Assembly: GCA_945864225.1 (NCBI GenBank)
Contig: CAMBAL010000015.1
Location: 1 to 43,918 of the forward strand
Length of the DNA stretch: 43,918 bases
Reading direction: 5' to 3'
Source of the DNA: an uncultured Blautia sp.
Lineage (GTDB): Bacteria; Bacillota; Clostridia; Lachnospirales; Lachnospiraceae
The translations under genes were made by a program, and so were the position numbers. Shown here one piece after another: positions 33,280 to 42,715 of this stretch. The stretch's first letter is position 1. Each line of letters starts with the position of its first letter. The notes below the pieces were generated by a model that was not told the DNA's origin, made no database searches, and saw nothing but the letters and a program-made list of their open reading frames with translations.

Positions 33280-35133
33280 TTACGCCTCCATGATGATCGG
33301 AAGGATCATCGGACTTCTCTTGGTGCGCTTCCAGAGGAAATCACTCAGAGCATCTTTTACCATCGTCTTGATTCTGCCCCAGTCTGTAATATTCTTGGAA
33401 AGGCAGGCATCCAGTGCCTCCTCAACAACTTCTCTGGCCTCATCCATCAGATCTTCTGATTCACGCACATATACGAACCCTCTGGACACAATATCCGGTC
33501 CAGCAAGAACTACATTGCTGTGACGTTCCAGTGTCATAACAACGATCATAATTCCATCCTCTGCCAGATGCTGACGGTCTCGAAGTACGATATTGCCTAC
33601 ATCACCAACACCAAGACCGTCTACCAGAATACCTCCTGTATGAACAGTGCCGGTAATTTCCGCACTCTGATCATCCAGCTCCAGAACATTTCCGGAAGAC
33701 AAAATAAAAATGTTTTCCTTCGGAATTCCAAGATCTTCCACCACGTGCTTCTGTGCTGTCAGATGACGATACTCTCCATGCACAGGAATCGCATATTTCG
33801 GACGCACCAGGGAATAGATCAGTTTAATTTCTTCCTGACAGGCATGTCCGGAAACATGAGCATCCTGGAAAATAACCTTGGCCCCTTTCATGGAAAGCTC
33901 GTTAATTACCTTGGAAACGGCTTTCTCATTGCCCGGAATCGGATTGGAACTGAAAATAATGGTATCATTCGGTTTGATGGTGATCTTTTTGTGAATATTG
34001 GCTGCCATACGGGAAAGAGCCGCCATAGACTCACCCTGGCTTCCTGTTGTGATCAGTACCACCTGTTCATCCGGATAGTTCTTCACCTGATCGATCTCAA
34101 TCAGCGTATTTTCCGGTATGCGAAGATATCCCAGTTCCGATGCTGTGGAAATAACATTCACCATACTGCGTCCTTCCACTGCAACTTTTCTTCCAAAACG
34201 GTATGCGGTATTGATGATCTGCTGCACACGGTCCACATTGGACGCAAATGTAGCAATGATAATACGGGAATTTTTATGTTCATTAAACAGGTTATCAAAC
34301 ACTCTTCCCACCGTGCGTTCTGACATGGTAAATCCCGGACGTTCTGCATTGGTACTGTCACACATCAGGGCCAGTACACCTTTCCTGCCGATTTCCGCAA
34401 ATCTCTGCAGATCAATGGCATCGCCGAATACCGGTGTATAATCTACCTTAAAGTCTCCGGTATGCACCACAATTCCGGCCGGAGAATAAATAGCCAGCGC
34501 AGATGCATCCTGAATACTGTGGTTTGTCTTGATAAATTCAATGGAAAAATCACCAAGATTAATCACCTGTCCATGTTTGACTTCTTTTAACTTCGTTGTG
34601 CGCACAAGATTGTGCTCTTTCAGTTTATTGCTGATCAGGGCGAGGGTCAGCTTCGTAGAATAAATCGGAACATTGATATCCTTGAGTACATACGGCAGTG
34701 CGCCGATATGGTCCTCGTGACCATGGGTGATCACAAACCCCTTCACCTTGCTGATATTCTCTTTTAAATAAGTGACATCCGGAATAACAAGGTCAATTCC
34801 CAGCATGTCATCTTCCGGGAAAGAAAGTCCGCAGTCAACGACTACGATACTGTCTTCATATTCAAATGCGGTAATATTCATTCCAATCTGTTCCAGACCG
34901 CCCAGTGGAATGATCTTCAGTTTTGATGCTGCCTTGCGTCCCTTATTGCGGGATACTGTCTTTACAGTTGCTTTAAATGTATTTTTTGAATTTTTATCGA
35001 TATATTTATTGTCCGTTCGTCTGTAATTTTTCGACTGCTGTTTATATCTCATATTCTTCACTGTCTGCCTGCCTGATTCGCCAGCGTTCTGGCTGTCCTT
35101 CCTGTTGTAAGTCTCACTGTTGTCGTTCTTCAA
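33280..35133 (-). CDS. rnj: Ribonuclease J
   Basis: The 617-residue protein is a beta-CASP metallo-beta-lactamase nuclease. The zinc motif HGHEDHIGALPY is near residue 150; other ligands lie in VVHTGDFKVD and at the C-terminal HVSGHACQEE. It combines endonuclease and 5' exonuclease activity in mRNA decay and rRNA maturation. The start is TTG at 35133, with GGAGGTG seven bases upstream. The first 65-70 residues are a basic, low-complexity extension (YNRKDSQNAGESGRQTVKN and KNYRRTDNKYIDKN) not found in Bacillus RNase J1; it may bind RNA. The YlbF gene follows immediately. Confidence 0.93.
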   Translation of the reverse strand: MKNDNSETYNRKDSQNAGESGRQTVKNMRYKQQSKNYRRTDNKYIDKNSKNTFKATVKTVSRNKGRKAASKLKIIPLGGLEQIGMNITAFEYEDSIVVVDCGLSFPEDDMLGIDLVIPDVTYLKENISKVKGFVITHGHEDHIGALPYVLKDINVPIYSTKLTLALISNKLKEHNLVRTTKLKEVKHGQVINLGDFSIEFIKTNHSIQDASALAIYSPAGIVVHTGDFKVDYTPVFGDAIDLQRFAEIGRKGVLALMCDSTNAERPGFTMSERTVGRVFDNLFNEHKNSRIIIATFASNVDRVQQIINTAYRFGRKVAVEGRSMVNVISTASELGYLRIPENTLIEIDQVKNYPDEQVVLITTGSQGESMAALSRMAANIHKKITIKPNDTIIFSSNPIPGNEKAVSKVINELSMKGAKVIFQDAHVSGHACQEEIKLIYSLVRPKYAIPVHGEYRHLTAQKHVVEDLGIPKENIFILSSGNVLELDDQSAEITGTVHTGGILVDGLGVGDVGNIVLRDRQHLAEDGIMIVVMTLERHSNVVLAGPDIVSRGFVYVRESEDLMDEAREVVEEALDACLSKNITDWGRIKTMVKDALSDFLWKRTKRSPMILPIIMEA

Positions 35134-35620
35134 TCAATTGCACCTCCATGTTATATGCTGTGCAATTCATTCCCTTTACCGGACTCTGAATCCAAAGTTT
35201 CCAAATGTCTGAGTATTTCACGTTTCCAGACATTCAAAATTCTATATAACGTTCCCTATGAACGGTTATGCCTAAGCTTTCTGTAATATGGGAAAACTCA
35301 AAATACTTTCCCATGCAATATTTTCCGGGCATAAGAAAGAATCCTGCTCTGCAGGATTCTCCGCCTACGGCGGATTGCTTTCGCAATATTCCAGCAATAT
35401 AATTCCGCTCCGCCGCAGTGCAATCCTGCCCGGAGGGCTGCTCTTTCCTATCCTTCATACGCTCAGCATTATTACGGTTCAGTGTTAATCTGCCCTTTTC
35501 AAACAATTTCCGGTCCTGCCGGAGTCTTACTCAAAACTATCCCGATAAACAGAATAAATTGCATAATCTGCCGGTACATCGTTTTCCATGTACCATTCAT
35601 TTCTGCGTTTCCATATCGAA
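35134..35620 (-). other. 487-base spacer with hairpins and repeat-like debris
   Basis: No gene is supported here. Starting after the DUF1292 stop, a short minus-strand frame reads EWYMENDVPADYAIYSVYRD before a stop near 35530; part of it shares 13 bases with the recurrent motif (35574-35586). Three perfect hairpins lie at 35338-35387. Many Clostridia have a fur-type gene in this position, but no fur-like motif is visible. Confidence 0.5.
35338..35387. repeat. Three consecutive perfect hairpins
   Basis: AGAATCCTGC-tct-GCAGGATTCT (35338-35360), CCGCC-tac-GGCGG (35361-35373) and ATTGC-tttc-GCAAT (35374-35387) follow each other with no gap. None has a T-run, so they are not simple terminators. 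Confidence 0.85.
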
Positions 35621-35878
35621 TCAATATTCAAAATCCACATCTTCCATCATCTGCTCAAAGACCTTGAAAACAGCCTCAAGTTCTCTGTCATCTTCTACCA
35701 TCTCATAGCAGGCTTCCTTGCTGGTATCTTCCGATACGTCCTTCATGATGTATACAGTTGCTTCGTCTTCCAGAGAATCCGAAACCATAATGTAGGAAAT
35801 TCCGCCGATTCTCGTCTGTTCTTCCACATAAAATTCTTCAACTGTGCCATCATCCAACTGAAATTTAATTTTCTCCAT
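35621..35878 (-). CDS. DUF1292 family protein
   Basis: This 85-residue acidic protein matches DUF1292: [20 protein letters not shown] at the start, [12 protein letters not shown], and the acidic tail [11 protein letters not shown]. The function is unknown; family members are regularly encoded with RuvX and IreB in Firmicutes, as here. It overlaps the ruvX gene by 14 bases, so the two are translationally linked. Confidence 0.9.
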   Translation of the reverse strand: MEKIKFQLDDGTVEEFYVEEQTRIGGISYIMVSDSLEDEATVYIMKDVSEDTSKEACYEMVEDDRELEAVFKVFEQMMEDVDFEY

Positions 35879-36314
35879 GCTGTTCTTCCTTATTCATCGC
35901 AAGGGAATCCAAATATCCCTGCAAAATAAAAACGGCTGCCAGTTTGTCCATATACTGCTTCCGGTTCTCCCGGCGCACACCGGCCTCCATCAATGTCCGA
36001 TCGGCTTCCACGGTTGTCAGCCGTTCATCCCACATTACCACAGGCAGACCGGTTCTTCTCTCAAGCATATCCCGGAATTCCAACGCTTTCTCAGCTCTCT
36101 CTCCTATGGTATTGTTCATGTTTTTCGGATATCCTACAACGATTTGTTCCGCCTGATAGTCTCTGACAAGCTCTTCAATGCGTGCCAGGGTCTGCCGAAG
36201 TTTGTTCTCCTGTTTTCTCCAGATGGTCTCCAGTCCCTGTGCAGTCAGTCCAAGCGGATCACTGACCGCAACTCCAACAGTCCTGGAACCATAATCCAAT
36301 CCCAGAATACGCAT
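35865..36314 (-). CDS. ruvX: Holliday junction resolvase-like RuvX
   Basis: The 149-residue RNase H-fold protein has the YqgF/RuvX signatures: [16 protein letters not shown] at the start, [17 protein letters not shown] near residue 57 and [15 protein letters not shown] near 95, including the acidic residues expected at the active site. RuvX processes the 5' end of 16S rRNA precursor and can act on branched DNA. It follows the IreB gene by one base and overlaps the DUF1292 gene. Confidence 0.94.
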   Translation of the reverse strand: MRILGLDYGSRTVGVAVSDPLGLTAQGLETIWRKQENKLRQTLARIEELVRDYQAEQIVVGYPKNMNNTIGERAEKALEFRDMLERRTGLPVVMWDERLTTVEADRTLMEAGVRRENRKQYMDKLAAVFILQGYLDSLAMNKEEQHGEN

Positions 36315-36315
36315 A

Positions 36316-36588
36316 TCAGCGCTCCCAGGATTTATTCTCGATATACTCGTTCAGAAGTTCTTCTACCAGTTCATCTCTCTCGACCTTCATGATCATGCTT
36401 CTTGCACCTTTGTGACTGGTAATGTAAGTAGGGTCTCCTGACATAATATATCCCACAATCTGATTCACCGGATTGTAGCCTTTTTCCTCCATAGCGGTAT
36501 AGACCAGTTCCAGAACTTCCTTGACTTCCAGTTCCTGATCCGGTTTTGTCCTGAAATATTGGGTATTTCCCAGATTAGACTCTGTCAT
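36316..36588 (-). CDS. IreB-family regulatory phosphoprotein (UPF0297)
   Basis: I start it at ATG 36588 (90 residues), ten bases after AAGGA; a GTG at 36597 lies too close to that site. The core [20 protein letters not shown] and [20 protein letters not shown] matches IreB/YrzL, a small protein phosphorylated by the PASTA kinase IreK in Enterococcus that influences cell-envelope stress tolerance. It leads the ireB-ruvX-DUF1292 unit. Confidence 0.9.
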   Translation of the reverse strand: MTESNLGNTQYFRTKPDQELEVKEVLELVYTAMEEKGYNPVNQIVGYIMSGDPTYITSHKGARSMIMKVERDELVEELLNEYIENKSWER

Positions 36589-36731
36589 TTCTCTCACGTC
36601 CTTACTATTATTTCTAATTTATTTTAATATAATTCCATGTAAAATACAATCAAAACTTACAATTATTGTCTGTCCCGGAATTTTCATGCAGAAATGCCTG
36701 AAAATCCCCCGGGGATTCTTCCGATAAACGG

Positions 36732-38048
36732 TCACCGGATTCCCAGAAGCAGATGATCCTCCAGAAAGCTTTCCGCACGCACCGGAACAATATCGTTGAC
36801 ACCGATTCCATCCTGTTTTTCCACTGCAGCTTTTACATATTCGCAGCTGTGTCCCACATAATAACTCCGTCCGTTAATTTCAATTTCCTCTTCCAGAAGA
36901 ATCTCCAGTGTTTTGCCCAGCATGGAGGCTTCATATTCCCGGGAATGACGCTCATGCAGTTCCAGCATTTTATCGCTTCTCTGTGCTTTTACAGCCTCAG
37001 TCAGCTGGCCGTCCATTGCGGCAGCTTTCGTCCCCTGTCGTCTGGAATATTTGAAAATATGTGTTTCATAAAAATGAATCTGATCTACAAATTCATAAGA
37101 ATGCTGAAACTCTTCTTCTGATTCCATGGGAAATCCCACGATCACATCCGTGGTCAGTGCCGGATTTCTGTAGTATTTCCGAAGAAGCGCACATCGCTTC
37201 GCATACTCTGCGGAATCATAACGGCGGTTCATGCGTTTCAGCGTCTCATCACAGCCGCTCTGTAAAGACAGATGAAAATGAGGGCATACCTTCGGCATTG
37301 CTGAAATTTCCCGGGCAAACTCTTCTGTTACAATTCCCGGTTCCAGAGACCCGAGACGGATTCTCTGAATTCCTTCCACCTGATGAACGGTACGGATCAG
37401 CTCCAGAAGATTGATTTTTCCGTCCTCAAAATCCACACCGTAGGAGCTCAGATGGATTCCGGTGAGAACCACTTCCCTGTATCCCCGTTCTGCCAGTGCA
37501 TGTACTTCCTTCAGAATACTCTCCGGCCGCCGGCTGCGGACACGGCCTCTTGCATAAGGAATAATACAGTAAGTACAGAACTGATTGCATCCGTCCTGCA
37601 CCTTAATATAAGCACGTACATGTTCCGCCGTATATCCGATGGAAAGTTCCTCGTATTCTTTTGTCTGATTGATTTTGATCACATGGGCGGTCTTCTGATG
37701 TTCTGCCTCGTATTCCTCAATGGCTTCCACAATATTCTTTTTTTGATTATTTCCCAGAATCAGGTCTACGGCATCATCTGCATTCAACTTTCCTGTATCA
37801 GTCTGCGCATAACATCCCGTGGCAACCACGATCGCATCCGGATTCATTTTTTTTGCTTTGTGAAGCATCTGACGTGATTTTCTGTCAGCAATATTGGTAA
37901 CCGTACAGGTATTGATCACATAAATATCCGCTCCTGGCTCAAATGGTACGATCTCATACCCTGCCTGTTCCAGAAGCTGCTGCATGGCCTCCACTTCATA
38001 AGCATTGACCTTGCATCCCAAATTGTGAAGTGCAACTTTTTTTTTCAT
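36732..38048 (-). CDS. mtaB: tRNA ct6A37/t6A37 methylthiotransferase MtaB
   Basis: The 438-residue radical-SAM enzyme inserts a methylthio group at C2 of N6-threonylcarbamoyladenosine-37 in tRNA. Order of domains: the UPF0004 cluster domain (HNLGCKVNAYEVEAM at residue 7, VINTCTVTNIADRKSRQ near 45, ATGCYAQTD near 77), the radical-SAM motif GCNQFCTYCIIPYARGRVRS near 150, and a TRAM domain at the end. Each UPF0004 cysteine and CxxxCxxC are intact, so two 4Fe-4S clusters are expected. Length is typical. GAGGAGAAC precedes the ATG. It is transcribed alone, divergently from an HPr-like gene. Confidence 0.95.
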   Translation of the reverse strand: MKKKVALHNLGCKVNAYEVEAMQQLLEQAGYEIVPFEPGADIYVINTCTVTNIADRKSRQMLHKAKKMNPDAIVVATGCYAQTDTGKLNADDAVDLILGNNQKKNIVEAIEEYEAEHQKTAHVIKINQTKEYEELSIGYTAEHVRAYIKVQDGCNQFCTYCIIPYARGRVRSRRPESILKEVHALAERGYREVVLTGIHLSSYGVDFEDGKINLLELIRTVHQVEGIQRIRLGSLEPGIVTEEFAREISAMPKVCPHFHLSLQSGCDETLKRMNRRYDSAEYAKRCALLRKYYRNPALTTDVIVGFPMESEEEFQHSYEFVDQIHFYETHIFKYSRRQGTKAAAMDGQLTEAVKAQRSDKMLELHERHSREYEASMLGKTLEILLEEEIEINGRSYYVGHSCEYVKAAVEKQDGIGVNDIVPVRAESFLEDHLLLGIR

Positions 38049-38094
38049 GTTGTTCTCCTCGTTTTATATTTACACAAATTTTACGCTTTTCACC

Positions 38095-38123
38095 TTGACT
38101 TTTGGTGAGGGGATGAGTAAGAT
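38095..38123 (+). promoter_or_regulatory. Promoter of the HPr-like gene
   Basis: TTGACT (38095-38100) and TAAGAT (38118-38123) are 17 bases apart, about 40 bases before the ribosome-binding site GGGAGG. A second -10-like TATACT lies a little downstream. Confidence 0.5.
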
Positions 38124-38165
38124 ATAGCTGTAAATACTATACTAACTAATAGGGAGGTTCTAATC

Positions 38166-38402
38166 ATGAAAACAGCTAAAATCTCACTGAACTCCATTGA
38201 TAAAGTAAAGGCATTCGTAAATGAAATCAGCAAATTCGACTGTGATTTTGATCTGGTATCCGGAAGATATGTGATTGATGCAAAATCTATCATGGGAATT
38301 TTCAGCCTGGATTTATCCAAACCCATCGACCTGAATGTTCATGCCGACGGAGCTGCTCTGGAAGAGGTTATGAAAGTTATCAGCCAGTATGTTATCGACT
38401 GA
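38166..38402 (+). CDS. HPr-like protein lacking the phosphorylated histidine
   Basis: The 78-residue protein has the length and fold pattern of HPr: beta strand KTAKISLNS, a helix KVKAFVNEISKFDCDFDLVS, the Ser46 region VIDAKSIMGIFSLDLSKPID, and a final helix AALEEVMKVISQYV. The active-site loop of true HPr (GLHARPA with His15) is replaced by SIDKVKA, so it cannot relay phosphate from enzyme I. The serine targeted by HPr kinase is retained in KSIMG. It may be a regulator analogous to Crh. It has its own promoter, a good ribosome-binding site (GGGAGG) and a strong terminator. Confidence 0.85.
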   Translation: MKTAKISLNSIDKVKAFVNEISKFDCDFDLVSGRYVIDAKSIMGIFSLDLSKPIDLNVHADGAALEEVMKVISQYVID

Positions 38403-38416
38403 TTCCTGTGTGACAC

Positions 38417-38447
38417 AGAGGAACTGATTACAGTTCCTCTTTTTTTC
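38417..38447 (+). terminator. Terminator of the HPr-like gene
   Basis: AGAGGAACTG (38417-38426) and CAGTTCCTCT (38431-38440) form a perfect 10-bp stem with a four-base loop, followed by seven or more T. Confidence 0.92.
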
Positions 38448-38452
38448 TGTCT

Positions 38453-39634
38453 TTATTCCACCTCAATAATTTCCGTTGTTCTCAGTGCCTCTTCCATCAG
38501 TTCATCAATCTTCTCTTCCAGTTTCTGCTCAGACTTGCGAATCACATGCAGATTCGGTTTGGTAACCGGATGTTTCGCTACAAAAATCGTACAACAGTCT
38601 TCATATGGAAGAATCGATGTATCAAATGTATCGATTTTTCTGGATATTTCAACAATTTCCTGTTTATCAAACCCGATCACCGGACGATAAACCGGAAGCG
38701 TACATACTTCATTTGTCGCAGCAAGGCTCTGAAGTGTCTGACTTGCCACCTGACCGATACTTTCTCCTGTGATCAGACCAAGGCACTTGTCTTTCTGGGC
38801 AAAATGCTCTGCAATCCGCATCATATAACGGCGCATAATAATTGTCAGTTCGTCATGCGGGCACTGATCATAAATATAAAGCTGAATATCTGTAAAATTC
38901 ACGATATGCAGGCGGATTGGTCCGCTGTATCTTGCTACCAGTCTGGCCAGATCTACGACTTTCTGTTTTGCACGCTCACTGGTATATGGCGGAGCATGGA
39001 AATAGACAGCTTCAATCTTGACGCCTCGTTTGGCAATCATGTAACCGGCTACCGGACTGTCAATTCCACCGGAAAGCAGAAGCATGGCTTTGCCGTTGGT
39101 ACCGATCGGCATGCCGCCCGGACCCTGAATAGAATCCGAATATACGTAGATTTTGTCGCGGATTTCTACTGACACGGTAAGCTGCGGTTCATGAACATCC
39201 ACAGACGCATTCGGAAATTCATCCAGAATCCTTCCGCCGATTTCCGCACTGACTTCCATGGAGGTCATTGGATAGGATTTCTTTGCTCTTCTCGTATACA
39301 TCTTAAAAGAACCGGCATATTCCGGATAACGCGCATGCATATAGCTTACCACATCTTTTGCCATCTGTTCAAAGCCCTGATCCTCATAAATCACAACCGG
39401 ACAGATTTCCACAATACCAAAAACCTTCTGAAGTGCTTCCACTGCCTCATCAAAATCATATTCCTCGGGACAGAATACATAGACTCTGCCCTGTTCTTTA
39501 GTTACTCTGAACTCTCCTTCCACTTTGGAAAGAGCGATCCGCATCTGTTTTACAAGCGCATCTTCAAACAGGTAACGGTTTTTTCCTTTTATGGCAATTT
39601 CCGCATATTTTATCAAAAATGCATGAAAAATCAT
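38453..39634 (-). CDS. thiI: tRNA 4-thiouridine synthetase ThiI
   Basis: I start the protein at ATG 39634 (393 residues) because AAGGAGAA lies seven bases ahead; an upstream ATG would add 11 residues. Domains in order: an N-terminal ferredoxin-like region (LIKYAEIAIKGKNRY, family hallmark), a THUMP domain, and a PP-loop ATPase with LLLSGGIDSPVAGYM near residue 180. The conserved cysteine in LPYEDCCTIFVAKHP near 340 is present. There is no C-terminal rhodanese domain, as in other Firmicutes; the sulfur is passed directly from a cysteine desulfurase, which is encoded just upstream. Confidence 0.95.
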   Translation of the reverse strand: MIFHAFLIKYAEIAIKGKNRYLFEDALVKQMRIALSKVEGEFRVTKEQGRVYVFCPEEYDFDEAVEALQKVFGIVEICPVVIYEDQGFEQMAKDVVSYMHARYPEYAGSFKMYTRRAKKSYPMTSMEVSAEIGGRILDEFPNASVDVHEPQLTVSVEIRDKIYVYSDSIQGPGGMPIGTNGKAMLLLSGGIDSPVAGYMIAKRGVKIEAVYFHAPPYTSERAKQKVVDLARLVARYSGPIRLHIVNFTDIQLYIYDQCPHDELTIIMRRYMMRIAEHFAQKDKCLGLITGESIGQVASQTLQSLAATNEVCTLPVYRPVIGFDKQEIVEISRKIDTFDTSILPYEDCCTIFVAKHPVTKPNLHVIRKSEQKLEEKIDELMEEALRTTEIIEVE

Positions 39635-39745
39635 AATTTTCTCCTTTTCACTGTGTATGAAACACATTTTCTGTAGCTAGTTTTTATATCACAGGAAAAT
39701 CCAAAGCACTTTCCCATGATATGAAAAACAATCTGTGCACTGTTT

Positions 39746-40900
39746 TCAGTGACGGGCATATCTGCGGAGCATCGGCAGAACTTCTTTCAGCACTCCCAGA
39801 CAGTAGTCCACTTCTTCCAGCGTATTTTCCTCAGAAAAACTGAAACGCACAGTGCTCTCTTTCTGTTCCTTCGGAAGGCCCATAGCCGTCAGCGTACCGC
39901 TGGCTTTTCGTTTGTGGCTGGAACATGCACTTCCGGCAGACACATAAACCTCCCTGTCCTCCAGTGTATGAAGCAGAACTTCACTGCGGATTCCTGTAAA
40001 ACTTGCACTCAGGATCTGCGGTGCACCTTCACGAACTGCCATACCATTGATCCGAACATCGTCCATAGATAAAAGTCCCTCTGCCAGATGTTCTTTCAAT
40101 TGATATAAATGTTCAATATTTTCATCAAAATGTGCATAGATTTCTTTTGCAGCAACACCAAGACCTGCAATTCCCGGAACATTATCGGTTCCGGAACGCA
40201 TTCCGTTCTGCTGGCCGCCTCCAAGGATCTGCGGCTGTACTTTGGCTTTTTCACTGATATATAGGAAGCCGACGCCTTTTGGTCCGTGAATTTTGTGCGC
40301 ACTGACCGACATCAGATCAATCCCGAGTTTTCTGGGATAAATACGGTATTTGCCAAAAGCCTGGATGGCATCCACATGAAAAAGAGCTTTCGGGCTTTTT
40401 TCGTGAACCAGTTTCCCAATCTGTTCGATGGGCATTACGGAACCCACTTCGTTATTCACATACATCGTGGAAACAAGGATGGTATCCGGGCGCAAGGCTT
40501 CCTGAAGTGCATCCAGTTTCACCACTCCGCGTTCATCCACCGGAAGATACGTCACTTCAAATCCCTGCTCTTCCAGATAAGCTGCCGGCTGTCCGACAGC
40601 CGCATGTTCCACCGTTGTGGTAATGATATGATTCCCGCTGCGCCTGTTCGCCATTGCACCGCCGATCAGTGCCAGATTATTCGACTCTGTCCCGCCTGAA
40701 GTAAACAGGATCTCTTTTTCCGGAACCTTCATTAATCCGGCAAGAATTCTGGCAGATTCTTTTACATAGTTTTCCGCTTCTACGCCTTTTTTGTGCATGG
40801 CGGAAGGATTGCCAAAATCCTCTGTCATGGTTTTCACCACAATATCTTTTACAGCCTCATAACATCTGGTTGTGGCTGAATTATCAAAATATGCTTCCAT
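39746..40900 (-). CDS. Cysteine desulfurase (NifS/IscS type)
   Basis: The 384-residue PLP enzyme carries FDNSATTRCYEAVKDIVVKT at the start, TSGGTESNNLALIGG near residue 67, the Schiff-base lysine in SVSAHKIHGPKGVGFLYI near 200, and the persulfide cysteine in SAGSACSSHKRKASG near 325. It removes sulfur from cysteine and hands it to ThiI (encoded 111 bases downstream) for tRNA 4-thiouridine; this NifZ-type pairing is known from Bacillus. AGGAAGTATG lies before the ATG. It is distinct from the SufS-like enzyme at 25429. Confidence 0.94.
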   Translation of the reverse strand: MEAYFDNSATTRCYEAVKDIVVKTMTEDFGNPSAMHKKGVEAENYVKESARILAGLMKVPEKEILFTSGGTESNNLALIGGAMANRRSGNHIITTTVEHAAVGQPAAYLEEQGFEVTYLPVDERGVVKLDALQEALRPDTILVSTMYVNNEVGSVMPIEQIGKLVHEKSPKALFHVDAIQAFGKYRIYPRKLGIDLMSVSAHKIHGPKGVGFLYISEKAKVQPQILGGGQQNGMRSGTDNVPGIAGLGVAAKEIYAHFDENIEHLYQLKEHLAEGLLSMDDVRINGMAVREGAPQILSASFTGIRSEVLLHTLEDREVYVSAGSACSSHKRKASGTLTAMGLPKEQKESTVRFSFSEENTLEEVDYCLGVLKEVLPMLRRYARH

Positions 40901-40939
40901 AAATCATACTTCCTTTTCTGTTTTCCTTCTGACGGAATC

Positions 40940-41692
40940 TTATCCTTCTTTTTCTTCCAGATGAAACATCAGTACAGACAGGATTGCCAGCCCGGCAGTC
41001 TCTGTGCGCAAAATCCGATGGCCCAGAGTAATCGGCGAAGCACCTGCACAGACTGCAGCTTCCACTTCCGCTTCCTCAAAACCGCCTTCTGGTCCGATAA
41101 ATACTCCAATGGACTGTCCTGGTGCAATTTTATCCAGAAGCGCTCTGGTTTCTTTCATCCCCTTTGCCAGTTCATAAGGGATCAGAAGTACATCCAGTCC
41201 TTCGGCATATTTCAATGCTTCTTTGAATGTCATGACGTCATGTACCTGCGGCACCAGCATTCTTTTGGACTGTTTCGCCGCACTTTCGGAAATCTGCTGC
41301 CAGCGGGCAACCTTTTTTTCGGATTTTCGAGCATCCAGCCGGACCACACAGCGTCTGGTCTCAACAGGAATAATTTCATGAACACCAAGCTCCACTGCTT
41401 TCTGAATGATCAGTTCCATCTTGTCTGATTTCGGAAGACCCTGAAACAGACAGATTTTATTCGGAAGTTCAAAATCCGGTTCCTGTGCATATAAAATATG
41501 CAGCAGCACTTCCTCTTCTTCCAGAGCCTCTATGGTACAGTGATATTCTTTATGAGCACCGTCACTAATCCACAGTTCTTCTCCGGTTTTCATCCGGAGC
41601 ACATTCCGTATATGATTGACATCCGTTCCCGTGATGTGAATCTGATGACCTTCTTCGTCAATCTGATGGGATTCCACAAAAAAACGCTGCAT
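40940..41692 (-). CDS. rsmE: 16S rRNA m3U1498 methyltransferase RsmE
   Basis: The 250-residue SPOUT methyltransferase has an N-terminal PUA-like region (HIRNVLRMKTGEELWISDG near residue 27) and the knotted SAM-binding region with VFIGPEGGFEEAEV near 192 and LGHRILRTETAGLAILSVL near 220. It methylates N3 of U1498 in 16S rRNA. It begins three bases after the prmA stop, so both ribosome-modifying genes are co-transcribed. Confidence 0.95.
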   Translation of the reverse strand: MQRFFVESHQIDEEGHQIHITGTDVNHIRNVLRMKTGEELWISDGAHKEYHCTIEALEEEEVLLHILYAQEPDFELPNKICLFQGLPKSDKMELIIQKAVELGVHEIIPVETRRCVVRLDARKSEKKVARWQQISESAAKQSKRMLVPQVHDVMTFKEALKYAEGLDVLLIPYELAKGMKETRALLDKIAPGQSIGVFIGPEGGFEEAEVEAAVCAGASPITLGHRILRTETAGLAILSVLMFHLEEKEG

Positions 41693-41695
41693 GTC

Positions 41696-42649
41696 TCAGT
41701 CCTTTCTGGCTGTCACAGAAACCCATTCTCCCTGTCTGGTCACTTCTACAAGAGTCAGACCGGCTTTTTTTACTGCGTCAGTCACAACCTCTTCTTTGAC
41801 ATCCAGGATTCCTGAGGTAATGTAATATGCGCCTTTTTTCATCTGGTGAACAATGACCGGTGTCAGAGGGACCAGTACATCTGCCAGGATATTCGCTGCT
41901 ACAATATCATATTTCTCATATCCGACTTTATCCTGTACTTCCTTATCATCAATGATATTTCCGATCATCATATCAAATGCTTCATCCGGGATCTGGTTGG
42001 ATTCTTTATTCTCGGAAACAGCAGAAATGGCACAGGGATCCAGATCTGTTCCAACTACATGAGCTGCACCAAGCTTCAGTGCCACAATTCCAAGAATTCC
42101 GCTTCCGGTTCCCACATCCAGAAGTTCTGTATCTTTTGTCACATATTTCTTCAGCTGACGGATTACCAGCTGGGTCGTCTCATGCATACCGGTTCCAAAC
42201 GCAGTACCCGGATCAATGTGAAGGATCATTTTGTCTTTATCTTCTTCCTTCACTTCTTCCCATGACGGAACGATCAGAATATCATCCACATAAAACTGAT
42301 GGAAGTATTCTTTCCAGTTATTGATCCAGTCTTTGTCTTCCGTCTGAGATTCTTCTATGGTGGCTTCTCCGATATCCATATAGCTTTTCAGTTCATCCAG
42401 GGCTGCACGTACATCAGAAAGAATGGCATCCTTATCTGCATCTTCCTCCAGATAAAAATTCAAATATGCAACACCGTCATCTTCCGGTCCTTCCGGCATG
42501 ATATCTACAAACATCTGCGCTTTATCCTCTTCTGTCAGCGGCTGCTTGTCCTGAATTTCCACACCTTCCACACCAACCTCAGCAAGTGTGCAGATTACCA
42601 TATCTTCGGCTTCTGTTTTCGTTTTTATTGTAAAGCGATTCCACTTCAT
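41696..42649 (-). CDS. prmA: Ribosomal protein L11 methyltransferase PrmA
   Basis: The 317-residue enzyme has the substrate-recognition N-terminal domain followed by a class I SAM domain: IDPGTAFGTGMHETT near residue 140, LDVGTGSGILGIVALKLGA near 168, and the catalytic-type motif VAANILADVLVPL near 240. It trimethylates ribosomal protein L11. Length is normal. It is separated from dnaJ upstream by a terminator and is tightly followed by rsmE, a very common Firmicute order (dnaJ-prmA-rsmE). Confidence 0.95.
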   Translation of the reverse strand: MKWNRFTIKTKTEAEDMVICTLAEVGVEGVEIQDKQPLTEEDKAQMFVDIMPEGPEDDGVAYLNFYLEEDADKDAILSDVRAALDELKSYMDIGEATIEESQTEDKDWINNWKEYFHQFYVDDILIVPSWEEVKEEDKDKMILHIDPGTAFGTGMHETTQLVIRQLKKYVTKDTELLDVGTGSGILGIVALKLGAAHVVGTDLDPCAISAVSENKESNQIPDEAFDMMIGNIIDDKEVQDKVGYEKYDIVAANILADVLVPLTPVIVHQMKKGAYYITSGILDVKEEVVTDAVKKAGLTLVEVTRQGEWVSVTARKD

Positions 42650-42715
42650 ACCTATTCTCCTCTATTCTAACACCTTATTCCAGCACGCTATTCTCTATAT
42701 CATACACGAATCAGC

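Noticed and set aside
33520-34323. Plus-strand 267-codon frame inside the RNase J gene
   Set aside because: Antisense shadow of a conserved enzyme with histidine- and asparagine-rich composition.
35234-35506. Minus-strand 90-codon frame before the RNase J gene
   Set aside because: It spans three perfect hairpins and matches no family; a degraded fur gene was considered but no fur motif is visible.
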